Shown: piece after piece, positions 18,605 to 28,407 of the stretch | Position numbering within the stretch: the first letter of the stretch is position 1 | Layout of the letters: each line of letters begins with the position of its first letter | From: Thermohalobaculum sp963721105 | Lineage (GTDB): Bacteria > Pseudomonadota > Alphaproteobacteria > Rhodobacterales > Rhodobacteraceae | DNA length: 64,000 nucleotides | Reading direction: 5' to 3' | Assembly (NCBI GenBank): GCA_963721105.1 | Contig: CAVRHY010000018.1 | Location: forward strand, 1 to 64,000 | Position numbers and translations under genes: made by a program | The notes under the pieces: generated by a model | What the model was told of the DNA's origin: nothing | The model's database searches: none | Seen by the model: the letters and a program-made list of their open reading frames with translations, nothing else

Positions 18605-19440
18605 TTGAAGCGACGCTCGAGCAGCGTGGTCAGCCGGGCGATCGGATAGCAGTAGGCGAAGGACATCATCAGGTCGAAGCCGTAGAAGGGCACCAGCAGC
18701 TCGGGGTGGTTGCCCTCGCTCTCCATCGCCTGCCGGGTCAGCGTGATCATCTCCTCGACGCCGAGCAGCGAGACCAGCGGCGTCGCCATCGTCAGGATGG
18801 CGTACCAGTTCATCCAGGGCGGGATCATTCGCCCTGCGGCAGGATGATGCTCCACAGCGTCTGGCGCCGGCTGAAGGCCAGGCTCTCGGACGCCTCCCAC
18901 TGGCCGGACGGCACCGAGTTGACGGCGCCGCGCACGATCTCGGCGATATTGGCCATGATCGGCAGCGACAGGCCGATGACCGCCTTCATCCAGCCGGGAA
19001 AGCTCCAGATCGTGCCGAAGGCCCGGAACTCGAGCGGGAATGCGAGCAGCACGATGAACAGCAGCACCAGCCAGGGCGTGTTGCTTAACAGCTGGGTCAC
19101 GCACCACGCGAGCGCGCGCAGCGGCCGCGAGCGCGAGATCAGCGCCAGACCCAGCAGCGCGCCCGCCACCGTGCCGATCGCCATCGCGCAGGCCGAGATG
19201 ATGACGTTGAACAGGATCCCGGATTTGATCAGGAACGGCATCCAGCGTCAGAGCGCCTCGAACGCGTCGCCCATGCCGTAGAGGTCCTGCGCATGCGCGA
19301 CCGCCGTCCAGAGCAGGACCGCGGCCATGATGGCGGGCGGCGCCCAGGGCGGCAGCGCGGCCAGCCCGCGCGCCGTCATCAGCGGGTCGGTTGCGGCGCC
19401 GCGCCGGAAGGAGTTGAGCACGGCAAGGTCCGTCCGTGCC
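18605..19440 (-). pseudogene. Polar amino-acid ABC transporter permease, broken
   Basis: The first part reads LYGMGDAFEAL, stop, then MPFLIKSGILFNVIISACAM and GTVAGALLGLALISRSRPL. The EAA loop appears as ASESLAFSRRQTLWSIILPQ, after which the frame shifts near 18835 to RMIPPWMNWYAILTMATPL and FAYCYPIARLTTLLERRF. At least one in-frame stop (19246) and one shift are present, and the end runs into the ATPase gene. HisM/GltK-type family; normally one half of the membrane channel. Confidence 0.65.
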
Positions 19441-19464
19441 GCGTATCGATGCCGGCGACGCTCA

Positions 19465-19590
19465 CTGGCCGTAGCCCGGGATGCGCATCGCCTGCTCCCA
19501 CCGGTTCATTCCGAGTACGAAAATGCCGACGAAGGCGATGAACACCGTGAAGAGCAGCAGCATGGTCGGGTACTGGGCGCTGGGGAATCC
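19465..19590 (-). pseudogene. C-terminal fragment of a second ABC permease
   Basis: QYPTMLLLFTVFIAFVGIFV followed by LGMNRWEQAMRIPGYGQ and a stop is the last helix and tail of an amino-acid permease of the GltJ type. The rest of the gene is absent. It lies in the expected operon position ahead of the other permease. Confidence 0.5.
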
Positions 19591-19635
19591 CTGCGCATCA
19601 TGCAGACTCGCACACGCGGATGCGCTAGGGAATCC

Positions 19636-20736
19636 TCAATCAGGACTTTTTCGTTCCGGCCAGACCAATAGCACCCCGTCAGCCGCCGCGACCTCCAGCC
19701 GCGTCCGATAGACGGCCGCGTCGTCGACGGCGACGCCGAAGCCCCCGCTATCGTAGATCACCCGCAGGATAGAGAAGTCGCCGAGCGCCTTGGCGACGCG
19801 CACGCCGTGCACCGAGGTGCGGATGTCGGCCCAGGGCTCCGGCACCTCGTGCTCGCCCCGCTCCCAGGCGCGGACGATCGGGCAGCAACCTGTGGTCTGG
19901 ACGGCGACCATGCGCGGCCGCTTCGCGCCGATCCAGCCGATCGCCTCCATCTCGTCGAACGCCTTCCACATGCCGATCAGGCCGGTGCCGCCGCCGGTCG
20001 GGTAGAAGATCGCGTCCGGCAGCTCCCAGCGGAGCTGCTCGGCCAGCTCCAGCCCCATCGTCTTCTTGCCCTCGATCCGGTAGGGTTCCTTAAGGGTCGT
20101 GACGTCGAACCAGCCGCTGCTCGCGCGCCCTCGCGCGACCAGCCGGCCGCAGTCGTTGATCAGGCCGTCGACGCGGTAGACGCTGCGCGCCTGCAGCGCG
20201 GTCTCGCCCACGTTCACATCGGGCGTATCGTCGGGGCAGAAGACGTGCGCCTGGTTGCCGGCGCGCGGCAGTAGGCGGCCAGCGCCGCGCCGGCGTTGCC
20301 GACGGTCGGCGTCGCGATGTCGCGTGATGCCGAGCACGCTCGCCATCGAGACGGCGACGGCCAGGCCGCGCGCCTTGAACGACGCCGGTCGGCAGCCGGC
20401 CCTCGTCCTTGACGACAGGTCGCCGCCGGCCGAGCCGTCGCGGCCAGCCGCCGGCAGCGCGACGAGCGGCGTCGCAATCTCGCCCAGGCTGACCAGCGTG
20501 GGCGCCGTCGGGCAGCGGCAGCAGTTCGCGATAGCGCCACATCCCCGGCGCGCGGCCCGCCAGTTCGGCGCGGTCGACGCTACGCGCAAGGGCATCGAGG
20601 TCGTAGCGGACGAGCAAGGGCTTGCCGGCCGACGAGACGGTCTGCGGCTGGCCCGAATCGAGCCGCTCGCCCGTGGCGCTGCAGCGCTGAATTCCAGGTG
20701 GCTGACACGGGCGGTCGCATCGCTCGAACTTGCCAT
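19636..20736 (-). pseudogene. Threonine-synthase-like PLP enzyme, several frameshifts
   Basis: Fragments in different frames assemble to a fold-type II PLP enzyme of about 366 residues: LLVRYDLDALARSVDRAEL, GMWRYRELLPLPDGA, LVSLGEIATPLVALP, ASFKARGLAVAV (PLP Lys), AHVFCPDDTPDVNVGE, IFYPTGGGTGLIGMW (phosphate loop), FGVAVDDAAVYRTRL. The start ATG at 20736 follows GGACAGGG. The C-terminal 180 codons (to 19636) are in one frame; the N-terminal half changes frame at least three times between 20190 and 20640. Related enzymes make threonine from phosphohomoserine or act on other beta/gamma-substituted amino acids. It precedes the broken ABC transporter, suggesting a common amino-acid role. Confidence 0.65.
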
Positions 20737-21348
20737 GATGCGTTTCCCTGTCCTTGCCGGCTGGGGCTCGCCCGGTTCCTGTCCCGCGGAATAATGAACA
20801 GGCATCCGCGCTTGACGCAATTGGCGTGGCGGATTTGTCGCGGACGGCGCTCCCCTGCTTTGCCTCGTCGCGCTCTCACGGATCTCGGCGCCGCGACGCC
20901 GACGCACGTCACCACCGAATGCCCGACGTTGGGACGCGACGGCCTGACGGTCGTGTCGAGGGTCGCGGCCGGAGAGTTTCGCTTCGATGCTGCTTCTGTG
21001 CGAGCGCCTGCAACCTGTGACCCTGATCCGCGGGTGCATGGCCAACATGGAGGGCCGTTCCTTGGCATGAAGCGAGTTGAAGTTCGGCGCCTCAGGCTTC
21101 TTGGACCGCCGAGGGCGCCTGCTTGATATGGCCAGGGAGCGGGATCGAGTTCTGGAAGCACGGCACGTTATCCAGCATCTTTTTATACGGGTAATGGATG
21201 AGACCAGGCCGCCTCCCATCGACCCCGTGCAGAAACGGTAATTCGTCATACGTGCTCACCTACAAGAGTGCCACGGGCGTCGGGCGTCGGGGGACGCGGC
21301 GCATGCCGCCGCAGTTCCTCACGATCGGTCGTCCGACCCGGCCTGCAG
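20737..21348. other. Gene-free stretch before the TRAP island
   Basis: About 610 bp. Frames on both strands are short or of improbable composition and none resembles a known family. The right end carries the first GntR-type operator. Confidence 0.4.
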
Positions 21349-21362
21349 ATTGTTGACAATAT
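21349..21362 (+). promoter_or_regulatory. Predicted GntR operator, site 1 (TRAP operon)
   Basis: ATTGTTGACAATAT, containing the palindrome TTGT-TG-ACAA, follows CTGCAG and lies 63 bp upstream of the dctM start. The same motif occurs at four other promoters in the island. The embedded TTGACA could be the -35 hexamer, so binding would block transcription. Confidence 0.65.
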
Positions 21363-21424
21363 GAAAAACCTCATGCGACGATTTCCGTCAAGGCGAGGTC
21401 ACGGGGCGGCGGTTCGCGGGCGAC

Positions 21425-22708
21425 ATGGATAGCGCTCTCCTCATTGCGGCCCTCATAGCGATGATTTTGGCGGGGGCGCCAATCGCGCTGGCCATGATCG
21501 TAATCCCGACGGTCTACATCCTGCTTACCGGCGCGGCGCCGCTGCTGACCGTCCCGCACCAGATGTACGAGGCGCTCGCCAAGTTCCCGCTGGTCGCCAT
21601 CCCGTTCTTCATGCTGACCGGCGAGTTGATGAACGGCTCGACAGTGACCCAGCGCATCCTCGCGCTCAGCAGCGCCATCGTCGGGCGCATGCGCGGAGGG
21701 CTGGCACAGGTCAACGTCGTCGCTTCCATGTTCTTCGCCGGCATGAACGGTTCGGCGGTGGCCGATACCGCGACCATCGGCACCATCCTGATTCCCGAGA
21801 TGCGCGCCCGCGGCTATGGCGCCGACTTCGCCGCCGCCATCACCGCGATCGGCTCGACCATCGGCGGCATCATCCCGCCCAGCATCGCAATGATCATCCT
21901 GGCAAGCGGCGCCAACCTCTCGGTGGGGGCGCTGTTCGCGGGCGGTGTTGTGCCGGGGCTGCTGGTCGGGTTGCTGCTGATCGCCGCCTGCTGGCTTCTT
22001 GCCCGCGCCCGCGGCTACGAGCGGGGCGACGAGGCGTTCTCGGTGCTCCGGTTGGCGCGGGCCTTCGGCCGCGCCGTCTTCGCGCTCATGGTGCCGATCG
22101 TGCTGATAGTCGGCATCTTCGGCGGCTGGTTCAGCTCGGTCGAGGCCGGCTCGATTACCGCCCTGGTCGCGGTCATCGTCGGCAGCGCCATCTATCGCGC
22201 CCTGACCCTGCGCGGCATCGTCGAAGCGTTCGACCGGACACTGAAACTGACGGCCTCGGTCTTCATCCTGATCGCCGCGGCGGGGCCGTTCAGCTGGTTG
22301 CTGGCGCGGATCGGCACGCTTGCCGAGCTCCAGCACTGGCTGCTTTCCTTTGACACTGCCTTCGGCTTCGCGCTGGCCCTGCTCGGGCTGATCCTGCTGG
22401 CCGGCATGGTGATGGACGCGACGGCGAACATCGTCGTGCTGGGGCCGATGCTCGTCGCGGCGGCCGGCGGGGCGGGCTACGAGCCGGTGCAGGCGGCGCT
22501 GGTCGTCGTCGTCGGCTTCCTGCTGGGCACGGTGACGCCACCGGTCGGCGTCTGCTACTTCACCGCCGCCGCCATCGCCGGCGCGCGGCTGGAGAAGGTG
22601 GCGGTCGAGATGCTGCCCTTCCTGCTGATCGAGATCGCCGTGCTGGTGGCGATCATGGCCGTCGCCCCCCTGACGCTCGCGCTGCCCCGCGCGCTGGGAT
22701 TCATCTGA
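21425..22708 (+). CDS. dctM: TRAP transporter large permease (DctM)
   Basis: 427 residues, intact, with about 12 hydrophobic segments. Typical DctM motifs: FMLTGELMNGS, FFAGMNGSAVADTATIG, GSTIGGIIPPSIAMIILA and VGFLLGTVTPPVGVCYF. It forms the Na+-coupled channel for import of an organic acid delivered by the periplasmic binding protein. The gene order dctM-dctQ-dctP is unusual in that the binding protein comes last. The ribosome site is weak. First gene after operator site 1. Confidence 0.9.
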   Translation: MDSALLIAALIAMILAGAPIALAMIVIPTVYILLTGAAPLLTVPHQMYEALAKFPLVAIPFFMLTGELMNGSTVTQRILALSSAIVGRMRGGLAQVNVVASMFFAGMNGSAVADTATIGTILIPEMRARGYGADFAAAITAIGSTIGGIIPPSIAMIILASGANLSVGALFAGGVVPGLLVGLLLIAACWLLARARGYERGDEAFSVLRLARAFGRAVFALMVPIVLIVGIFGGWFSSVEAGSITALVAVIVGSAIYRALTLRGIVEAFDRTLKLTASVFILIAAAGPFSWLLARIGTLAELQHWLLSFDTAFGFALALLGLILLAGMVMDATANIVVLGPMLVAAAGGAGYEPVQAALVVVVGFLLGTVTPPVGVCYFTAAAIAGARLEKVAVEMLPFLLIEIAVLVAIMAVAPLTLALPRALGFI

Positions 22709-22711
22709 GAC

Positions 22712-23290
22712 GTGGCGGGTTTCATTCCCATCGTCGATCGGGTCCTGACCGTCGGCGTCGGCCGCGTCTGCGCGCTGCTGCTTGCGGCAATGGTGGGTTT
22801 CACGCTTTACACCGTCGTGATGCGCACCGTCTTCCTGTCGCCGCCTTTCTGGGGCGACACGCTGACGCTGTTCGCAAATATCTGGATGGTCATGCTGGCT
22901 TTCGCCGGCGCGATCTACAGCCGACGGACCATCGCCATGGAGGCGTTCTACGTACTGCTGCCCCGGCGGCTGGTGACGGGGCTGCGGCTGCTCTGGACAC
23001 TGCTCTACGCCGCGCTGGGCGTGCTGCTGGCGGTCTGGGGCTACGAGGCGGCGACACGCATCCCCGGTGCCTTCTGGGAGCTGGGGAATCTGCCGAAATC
23101 CTACCCGATGATGATCTTGCCGATTTCGGGCATCCTGGTCTTTGTCGCGGCGCTGATGGCATTGGCCGTGGAGCTGCGGGAGCCGCGCGAGACCGGGCCG
23201 GCCGGAGACGCCCCCGATGAACTGAAAGCCGCAAAACAAGAAGCCGCGACAGCGGACGAGATGCAGACAGAAAGGGAGGAACTTCGATGA
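22712..23290 (+). CDS. dctQ: TRAP transporter small permease (DctQ)
   Basis: 192 residues from a GTG at 22712, 3 bp after the dctM stop. Four membrane helices: VGRVCALLLAAMVGFTLYTV, LFANIWMVMLAFAGAIY, GLRLLWTLLYAALGVLLAV, MMILPISGILVFVAALMAL. The core signature WGDTLTLFANIWM and RTIAMEAFY is as expected. A charged C-terminal tail of 35 residues is longer than usual. Partner of DctM. Confidence 0.88.
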   Translation: MAGFIPIVDRVLTVGVGRVCALLLAAMVGFTLYTVVMRTVFLSPPFWGDTLTLFANIWMVMLAFAGAIYSRRTIAMEAFYVLLPRRLVTGLRLLWTLLYAALGVLLAVWGYEAATRIPGAFWELGNLPKSYPMMILPISGILVFVAALMALAVELREPRETGPAGDAPDELKAAKQEAATADEMQTEREELR

Positions 23291-24318
23291 GACCGTATCC
23301 TGTCACCGTCGCGCTGGCATTGGCACTGCTGGCCGCGCCCGCCGAGGCCGAGCCCGAGATCACGCTTCAGCTCGGCACTGCCGCGGCGCCCAGCTGGTCG
23401 CTGGGCAAGCTGATCGACGAGGTGCTGGAGCCGAAGCTGGAGGAGTATTCCGACGGCCGGATCGACCTCGTGGTGCATGGCGGCGGGGCGCTGTGCAGCG
23501 AGCATTCGTGCGTCGAGCAGCTTGGCCTTGGCCAAATCGACATCGCCACCGTCTCCAGCGGCAATGTCGGCGCCTTCGGCACGACCTTCGACATCATCAA
23601 CTTGCCGTACCTCTTCAAGGACCAGGAGGCGGCCAGCAAGATCCTGAACGACTGGCTGGCCGACGAGCTGTCCAGACGGGCGGCCGACGAGATGGGCATG
23701 CACCTGATCGCGCTGGTCCCGGTCGGCGGATTCCGACAGGTGGTCAACACCGAGCGCGAGGTGAAGGTGCCGGCCGATATGCAGGGGCTGAAGATCCGCG
23801 TGACCAAGAGCCCGACCGAGTTCAATCTGGTCCAGGCTTGGGGCGCGGTTCCGGTGCCCTATGACTGGGCCTCGCTCTACGAGGGTCTGCAGTCGGGCGT
23901 CGTGCAGGGCATGTACCTGCAGAATCCGTTCACCGCGGCCGCCAAGTTCTACGAGGTTGCCAACCACATCACCGAGGTCTCGGGCGCCTGGAGCGCGCAC
24001 CCGATCATGATGACGGTGGAGCGCTACGACGCGCTGCCCGACTGGGCGCAGGAGGCGATCGACAAGGTCGGGCAGGACCTGCAGCGCGAGGGCTTCGCCT
24101 ATGACACGCGCTGGCAGGAGGAGGCGGTCGGCGCGATGAAGGGCAAGGTCGAGACCTACACCCCCAACGACGAGGAGATGGCCGAGTGGCGCGCCGGCGC
24201 GCGCGATGCGTGGGTCGCCGTCAAGAGCGCATACGACCCGGCGATGGCGCGGCGAATCCTCGAGGAGCAGGGAATGACCGACCTGATCGGGAAGCTCGAG
24301 GAAGCGGGCGCGCTCTGA
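23287..24318 (+). CDS. dctP: TRAP transporter substrate-binding protein (DctP family)
   Basis: 343 residues; ATGA overlap with dctQ and AGGGAGGAAC upstream. Signal peptide MRPYPVTVALALALLAAPAEA. The DctP fold is shown by LGLGQIDIATVSSGNVGAF, INLPYLFKDQEAASKIL, the conserved substrate-contacting Arg region LKIRVTKSPTEFNLVQAWGA, and YEGLQSGVVQGMYLQNPF. It binds a carboxylate ligand in the periplasm. Ligand identity cannot be read from sequence. Confidence 0.9.
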   Translation: MRPYPVTVALALALLAAPAEAEPEITLQLGTAAAPSWSLGKLIDEVLEPKLEEYSDGRIDLVVHGGGALCSEHSCVEQLGLGQIDIATVSSGNVGAFGTTFDIINLPYLFKDQEAASKILNDWLADELSRRAADEMGMHLIALVPVGGFRQVVNTEREVKVPADMQGLKIRVTKSPTEFNLVQAWGAVPVPYDWASLYEGLQSGVVQGMYLQNPFTAAAKFYEVANHITEVSGAWSAHPIMMTVERYDALPDWAQEAIDKVGQDLQREGFAYDTRWQEEAVGAMKGKVETYTPNDEEMAEWRAGARDAWVAVKSAYDPAMARRILEEQGMTDLIGKLEEAGAL

Positions 24319-24388
24319 TGCAGCGGTCCCTGCACCCGTCCGCCCGGCGCCCCGCACGCCGGGCGCCTGCCCGCCGACGGTCCCGGGC

Positions 24389-25285
24389 ATGAGGATTGTC
24401 GATCCGCACCACCACCTGTGGGACCTCGAGCGCAACCGGTATCCCTGGCTGGGAGAGGAGCACGACCGCGGCTGGGGCGACTGGTCGGCCCTGAAGCGCA
24501 GCTACCGGGTGGCCGATCTGCTGGCCGACGCTGAGGACGGCGGCATCGAGTTGCTGAAGAGCGTCCACGTCCAGGCGAACTACGACCCATCCGACCCTGT
24601 CGGCGAGACGCGCTGGCTGGAGGAGGTCGCCGACGATCCCGCCTCGCGCGGGCTCCCGACCGGGATCGTAGGCTATGTCGACCTCTCGGCACCCGATGCC
24701 GAGGCGGTGCTCGAGCGGCACGCCGCCTTCCCGCGGCTGCGCGGCATCCGCCAGGTGCTGAACCGCCACCCGGAGCCCAGGCTGAACCGGGCACCGCGCG
24801 ACTTTCTGGCCGAGCCGCAATGGCGGCAGGGGCTGGCGCTGCTGAGGCGGTTCGGTCTCTCCTTCGATCTGCAGATCTATCATCACCAGGCGGCCGACGC
24901 GGCCGGGATGATGCGCGCCAATCCCGACACCGCCTTCATCCTGGACCACGCGCTGATGCCGGCCGACCGCTCGCCCGAGGGGCTGGAGGGCTGGCGGCAA
25001 AGCATTGCGCTGCTGTCGCGCGTGCCCAACCTGTCCGTGAAGCTGAGCGGCTTCGGCATGGTCGACCTGAGATGGACCGAGGACACGATCCGCCCCTTCG
25101 TGCGCTGGTGCATCGGGTGCTTCGGCCCGGACCGCTGCATGTTCGCCTCGAACTTTCCCGTCGACCGGCTGATGTCGGATTACGGGCGCCTGTGGCGCGC
25201 CTACGACGCCGTCACCGCGGACCTGTCGGACGACGAGCGCGCCGCGCTGTTCCGCAGCACGGCCGAGCGCGTCTACAGGCTCTGA
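24389..25285 (+). CDS. Amidohydrolase-family (lactonase-type) enzyme
   Basis: 298 residues, TIM-barrel amidohydrolase_2: MRIVDPHHHLWDLERNRYPW carries the first HxH, LKSVHVQANYDPSDPV, FDLQIYHHQ, FILDHALMP (metal/base His) and FASNFPVDRL (catalytic Asp). Relatives hydrolyse lactones such as fuconolactone or 2-pyrone-4,6-dicarboxylate, or decarboxylate. It follows the TRAP operon by 70 bp on the same strand and overlaps the convergent TAXI permease gene by 13 bp at the 3' ends. Cytoplasmic. Probably opens a lactone intermediate of the imported compound (inference). Confidence 0.8.
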   Translation: MRIVDPHHHLWDLERNRYPWLGEEHDRGWGDWSALKRSYRVADLLADAEDGGIELLKSVHVQANYDPSDPVGETRWLEEVADDPASRGLPTGIVGYVDLSAPDAEAVLERHAAFPRLRGIRQVLNRHPEPRLNRAPRDFLAEPQWRQGLALLRRFGLSFDLQIYHHQAADAAGMMRANPDTAFILDHALMPADRSPEGLEGWRQSIALLSRVPNLSVKLSGFGMVDLRWTEDTIRPFVRWCIGCFGPDRCMFASNFPVDRLMSDYGRLWRAYDAVTADLSDDERAALFRSTAERVYRL

Positions 25286-27222
25286 CCCGGCTCGCGCCGC
25301 GCGGCGCGGTGGACCATCCACGCCGCGAGCGCCGCCGCCGGGGCGCCCAGGACCCACGCTTCGGAGACGCCGAAAACCGGGGCCAGCGCCAGCGCGGCGC
25401 CGGCCAGCAGCAGGACGCGCGTCACCAACCCCACACCGATGCCCTGCAGCCCTGCCGCCAGCAGGATCGAGGCGCAGGCGGTCGTGGTGAAGTCAAAGAC
25501 GATATCGGCCCACGGCGTTCCCGGCCGCAGCAGCAGCGCGCTTTCGTAGACGAAGGCGAAGGGCAGCACGTAGAGCATGGCCGAAAGCCGCGTCGCCTCC
25601 CATGCCACGCGGATGTAGCCGCAGCCGGCGATGGCGCTGGCCGCCAGCGCCGCCGCCGCGACCGGGGGCGTGATCGCCGACAGCACGGCGAAGTAGAGGA
25701 TGAAGAAGTTCGCGACGAACAGGTCGACGCCGTTCTGCACGAGGATCGGCCCGGCGATTGCGCTGGTCAGCACATAGGCGCCCACGGTCGGCACGCCGGC
25801 GCCCAGCACGGTGCACATGGCGGCGGTCAGGATCAGCGTCAGCGCGGTCGAGCCCCCGGCGATCGCCTCGACCGCCGTGCCGATCGGCACCGCCGCGCCG
25901 GTCGCGGTGATCGACTCGGCCAGCAGGCCGATGGTCCCGATCACCACGGCGATCCCCGCGCCGATGCGCGCGCCGGCAGCGAGGCCGACGAAAACCTTCG
26001 TCATCAGCGAGCCGAGCTCGCGGACAAAGGCGACCGGACCCCGGCTCGGCCGCTCGAGCACGAACTCGACGACGGCCATAACGAAGCGCGTGACGACCAG
26101 CGTCACGACGCCCCAGAAGCCGGCGAACGAGACCGAGTAGAGGTTGACGAGCAGCCAGGCCAGCACCGCTGTCGGCACGACGAAGACCGGCAGGAAGCGG
26201 CGCAGCGTGCGCATGTCGGCGCGCATCTCCTGGCGCCGGATGCCGAGCCGCAGCGAGGTGAACCAGACGCTGGCCAGCACCGAGAGGTAGAACAGCACCG
26301 AGGGCAGGATCGCCGCCGCGGCGACGTCCAGATAGCTGGTCGACAGCACCGCCGCCATGACGAAGGCGACCGAACCCATCACCGGCGGCACGAGCTGGCC
26401 GCCCGTCGAGGCGACTGCCTCGATGGCGGCGGCGGTCTGCGCCGGATAGCCCTCGCGCTTCATGATCGGGATCGTATAGGCGCCGGTGATCGCGACGTTC
26501 GCCACGGCCGCGCCGGTGACCGTTCCCATCAGGCTCGAGCTGACGACGGCGCTGAGCCCCGCGCCGCCGGGGAAGCGCCGGCTGACCGCCTTGCCGATCT
26601 CGATGAAGGATCGGTTGCCGTCCAGCGCCTCGAGCAGCCCGCCGAACAGCATGAACAGGAAGATGAAGTTGGCCGAAATCGCCATGAACTGACCGTAAAG
26701 CCCGCTGTAGAGGCCAATGGCGAGGTTCGAGACGATCGTGTCCAGCGGAATGTCGCTGGGTGCCGCGCGCGTCGGCAGCAGGTAGCCCCAGATGTAATAG
26801 GCGACCGCCGCCAGCGAGAGCGCCGGCAGCACCGGGCCCCAGCGCAGCCGCGTCGCCTCGAGCGTGACGGCGATTAGCGCGAGGCCGACCCAGACGTCCA
26901 CCGGCCCCGGAAAGCCCTGGCTGACGACCAGCTCGTCATAGTTCGCCTGAACGTAGATCGAGCCGACCAGCGCGACCCCGGCCATCAGCACAAGCCAGGC
27001 GCGGGCGACGATGCCGGTTGCCTCGAGCAGTGCGCCTAAGAGGACGATCTGCAGAGCGAAGCCGAGATGGGTGTTCTGCACCAGCACCGATGGCTGGATC
27101 GGCGTCTGCGTCGCCACCAGCTGGTAGACGGCCATCGCCACGCCCAGCGCGGCGATGACCAGCGACGTCGCCCGCCGGGCGCGCGAATGCCCGGGGACAG
27201 CGCTCGGCCCGGCGGCCTGCAT
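25273..27222 (-). CDS. TRAP transporter fused permease, TAXI type
   Basis: 649 residues, 16 or more hydrophobic segments. The N-terminal part carries DctQ-like helices fused to the DctM domain: MAISANFIFLFMLFGGLLEA, SSLMGTVTGAAVANVAITGA, ASTGGQLVPPVMGSVAFVMA, GAGVPTVGAYVLTSAIAGPI and AVLSAITPPVAAAALAASAI. It is translated 1 bp after the TAXI binding protein. The fused single-subunit permease is the rule in TAXI systems. Confidence 0.88.
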   Translation of the reverse strand: MQAAGPSAVPGHSRARRATSLVIAALGVAMAVYQLVATQTPIQPSVLVQNTHLGFALQIVLLGALLEATGIVARAWLVLMAGVALVGSIYVQANYDELVVSQGFPGPVDVWVGLALIAVTLEATRLRWGPVLPALSLAAVAYYIWGYLLPTRAAPSDIPLDTIVSNLAIGLYSGLYGQFMAISANFIFLFMLFGGLLEALDGNRSFIEIGKAVSRRFPGGAGLSAVVSSSLMGTVTGAAVANVAITGAYTIPIMKREGYPAQTAAAIEAVASTGGQLVPPVMGSVAFVMAAVLSTSYLDVAAAAILPSVLFYLSVLASVWFTSLRLGIRRQEMRADMRTLRRFLPVFVVPTAVLAWLLVNLYSVSFAGFWGVVTLVVTRFVMAVVEFVLERPSRGPVAFVRELGSLMTKVFVGLAAGARIGAGIAVVIGTIGLLAESITATGAAVPIGTAVEAIAGGSTALTLILTAAMCTVLGAGVPTVGAYVLTSAIAGPILVQNGVDLFVANFFILYFAVLSAITPPVAAAALAASAIAGCGYIRVAWEATRLSAMLYVLPFAFVYESALLLRPGTPWADIVFDFTTTACASILLAAGLQGIGVGLVTRVLLLAGAALALAPVFGVSEAWVLGAPAAALAAWMVHRAARREPGQSL

Positions 27223-27223
27223 G

Positions 27224-28255
27224 CTACTTGATCAGCCCCGCTTCGCGATAGGCCCGCGCGGCGCCGGGGTGGAGCTTGTCCTCCAGCCCGTAGGGCAGGA
27301 AGTCCGGCGTGAACAGGATGCCGAGCCCGCCGGCCGAGTTGATCTGGTCCAGATGGGCCAGCGTCTGCTTGACGAACTCGTAGGCGGCTTCCTCGGGGAA
27401 CTCGGACGAGACGCCGACGAAGTCGGGGTTGGCGTAGAGCGCCATGTCGCCCTGCTGCATCGGGATGGTGCCGTCCGGCACCGTCAGGATGTGATAGGGC
27501 ACACCGCGCTCGTCATGCGTCTTGCGGAGCACGTCCTCGCCCCAGGGTACGAAGTGAAAGCCGCGATTGGCCGACTCCATGTTCACGATCCCGGGGACGA
27601 TGCTGACCTTGTTCGCCGCGGCGTTGTACCAACTCAGCACCAGGCCGACGTCAACCGTGCCGTCCATCAGCCCGGCGAAGATGTCGGCAAACGACAGGTA
27701 CTGCAGGTCGACCTTGTCGAACATGCCGGCGCCCTTGAGCGTCTCCTCGGCCATCACGGTCGCGGTTCCGGCCTTCGGTCCCAGGGCGACCGTCTTTCCC
27801 TCGAGGTCGGAGAGCGTCTTCACGTCTGGGTCGTCGGTCGCCAGGATCCAGATCGGCCAGGTGGAGTTCATCAGTGCCTGGATCTTCAGGTCGCCCAAGC
27901 CCTCCTGGAAGGGCGGCCGGTTTTCGGATGCCAGCCAGGGGCTGATGGGGTCGGTGTGGAAGATCAACGTCTTCCACTTGTCCGGGTTGGCCAGCGCGTA
28001 GCGCAGGTTGTAGATGTAGCCCTGCGTCGGCTGCGGCTTGGTGCGCAGCCAGGCCGAGTTGTTCTCGAGGATGCGGGCGACGCCCAGCGTCCACTCGTAC
28101 TCGCCGATTCCCGCGGGTGCGGTGAGGTGGTCGACGATAGTCTGTTCCTGCGCCACCGCGGGCCGCGTCAACGGTCCCGCGGCCAGCGCCAGCGCCAGCG
28201 CCACGACGGCCGTGGCACCCCACGCCTTCAACATGTCTCCCAGTCGCATGGCCAT
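27224..28255 (-). CDS. TAXI-family TRAP substrate-binding protein
   Basis: 343 residues from the ATG at 28255, preceded by GGGAGGAC; a longer frame to 28378 would run through the operator. Signal peptide after MAMRLGDMLKAWG: VVALALALAAGPLTRPAVA. TAXI family features: KTVALGPKAGTATVMAEETL, MDGTVDVGLVLSWYNAAANK, and VPYHILTVPDGTIPMQQGD. It delivers an unknown ligand to the fused permease. Transcribed away from operator site 2. Confidence 0.85.
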   Translation of the reverse strand: MAMRLGDMLKAWGATAVVALALALAAGPLTRPAVAQEQTIVDHLTAPAGIGEYEWTLGVARILENNSAWLRTKPQPTQGYIYNLRYALANPDKWKTLIFHTDPISPWLASENRPPFQEGLGDLKIQALMNSTWPIWILATDDPDVKTLSDLEGKTVALGPKAGTATVMAEETLKGAGMFDKVDLQYLSFADIFAGLMDGTVDVGLVLSWYNAAANKVSIVPGIVNMESANRGFHFVPWGEDVLRKTHDERGVPYHILTVPDGTIPMQQGDMALYANPDFVGVSSEFPEEAAYEFVKQTLAHLDQINSAGGLGILFTPDFLPYGLEDKLHPGAARAYREAGLIK

Positions 28256-28345
28256 GTCCTCCCTTCGGCTCTCGGCCCCGCCGTTCTCGGTCTCAAGACA
28301 CCGGACGTTGATTATCGGATGGCGGTAGCGCATGGTAACATGCAG

Positions 28346-28359
28346 ATTGCTGACAATAT
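28346..28359 (+). promoter_or_regulatory. Predicted GntR operator, site 2 (divergent TAXI / SMP-30 promoter)
   Basis: ATTGCTGACAATAT differs from site 1 at one base and is again preceded by TGCAG. It lies between the divergent TAXI operon (start 28255) and the SMP-30 gene (start 28408), 49 bp before the latter. Confidence 0.65.
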
Positions 28360-28407
28360 CAATAGAGCAAATCAACACTCCAAGCCTCGACGCGCCCGGA
28401 GCCCCGC

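Noticed and set aside
19588..19630. Inverted repeat TGCGCATC/GATGCGC after the threonine-synthase-like gene as a terminator
   Set aside because: Only 7-8 bp with a 19-nt loop and no T-run; too weak to annotate.
21371..23239. A 622-codon minus-strand frame under the first TRAP operon
   Set aside because: Rich in Asp, Gln, Arg and His with no hydrophobic core, as expected for the complement of membrane-protein genes; dctM and dctQ on the plus strand are certain.
24820..26877. A 685-codon plus-strand frame across the amidohydrolase and TAXI permease
   Set aside because: Low-complexity shadow of two real genes in other frames.
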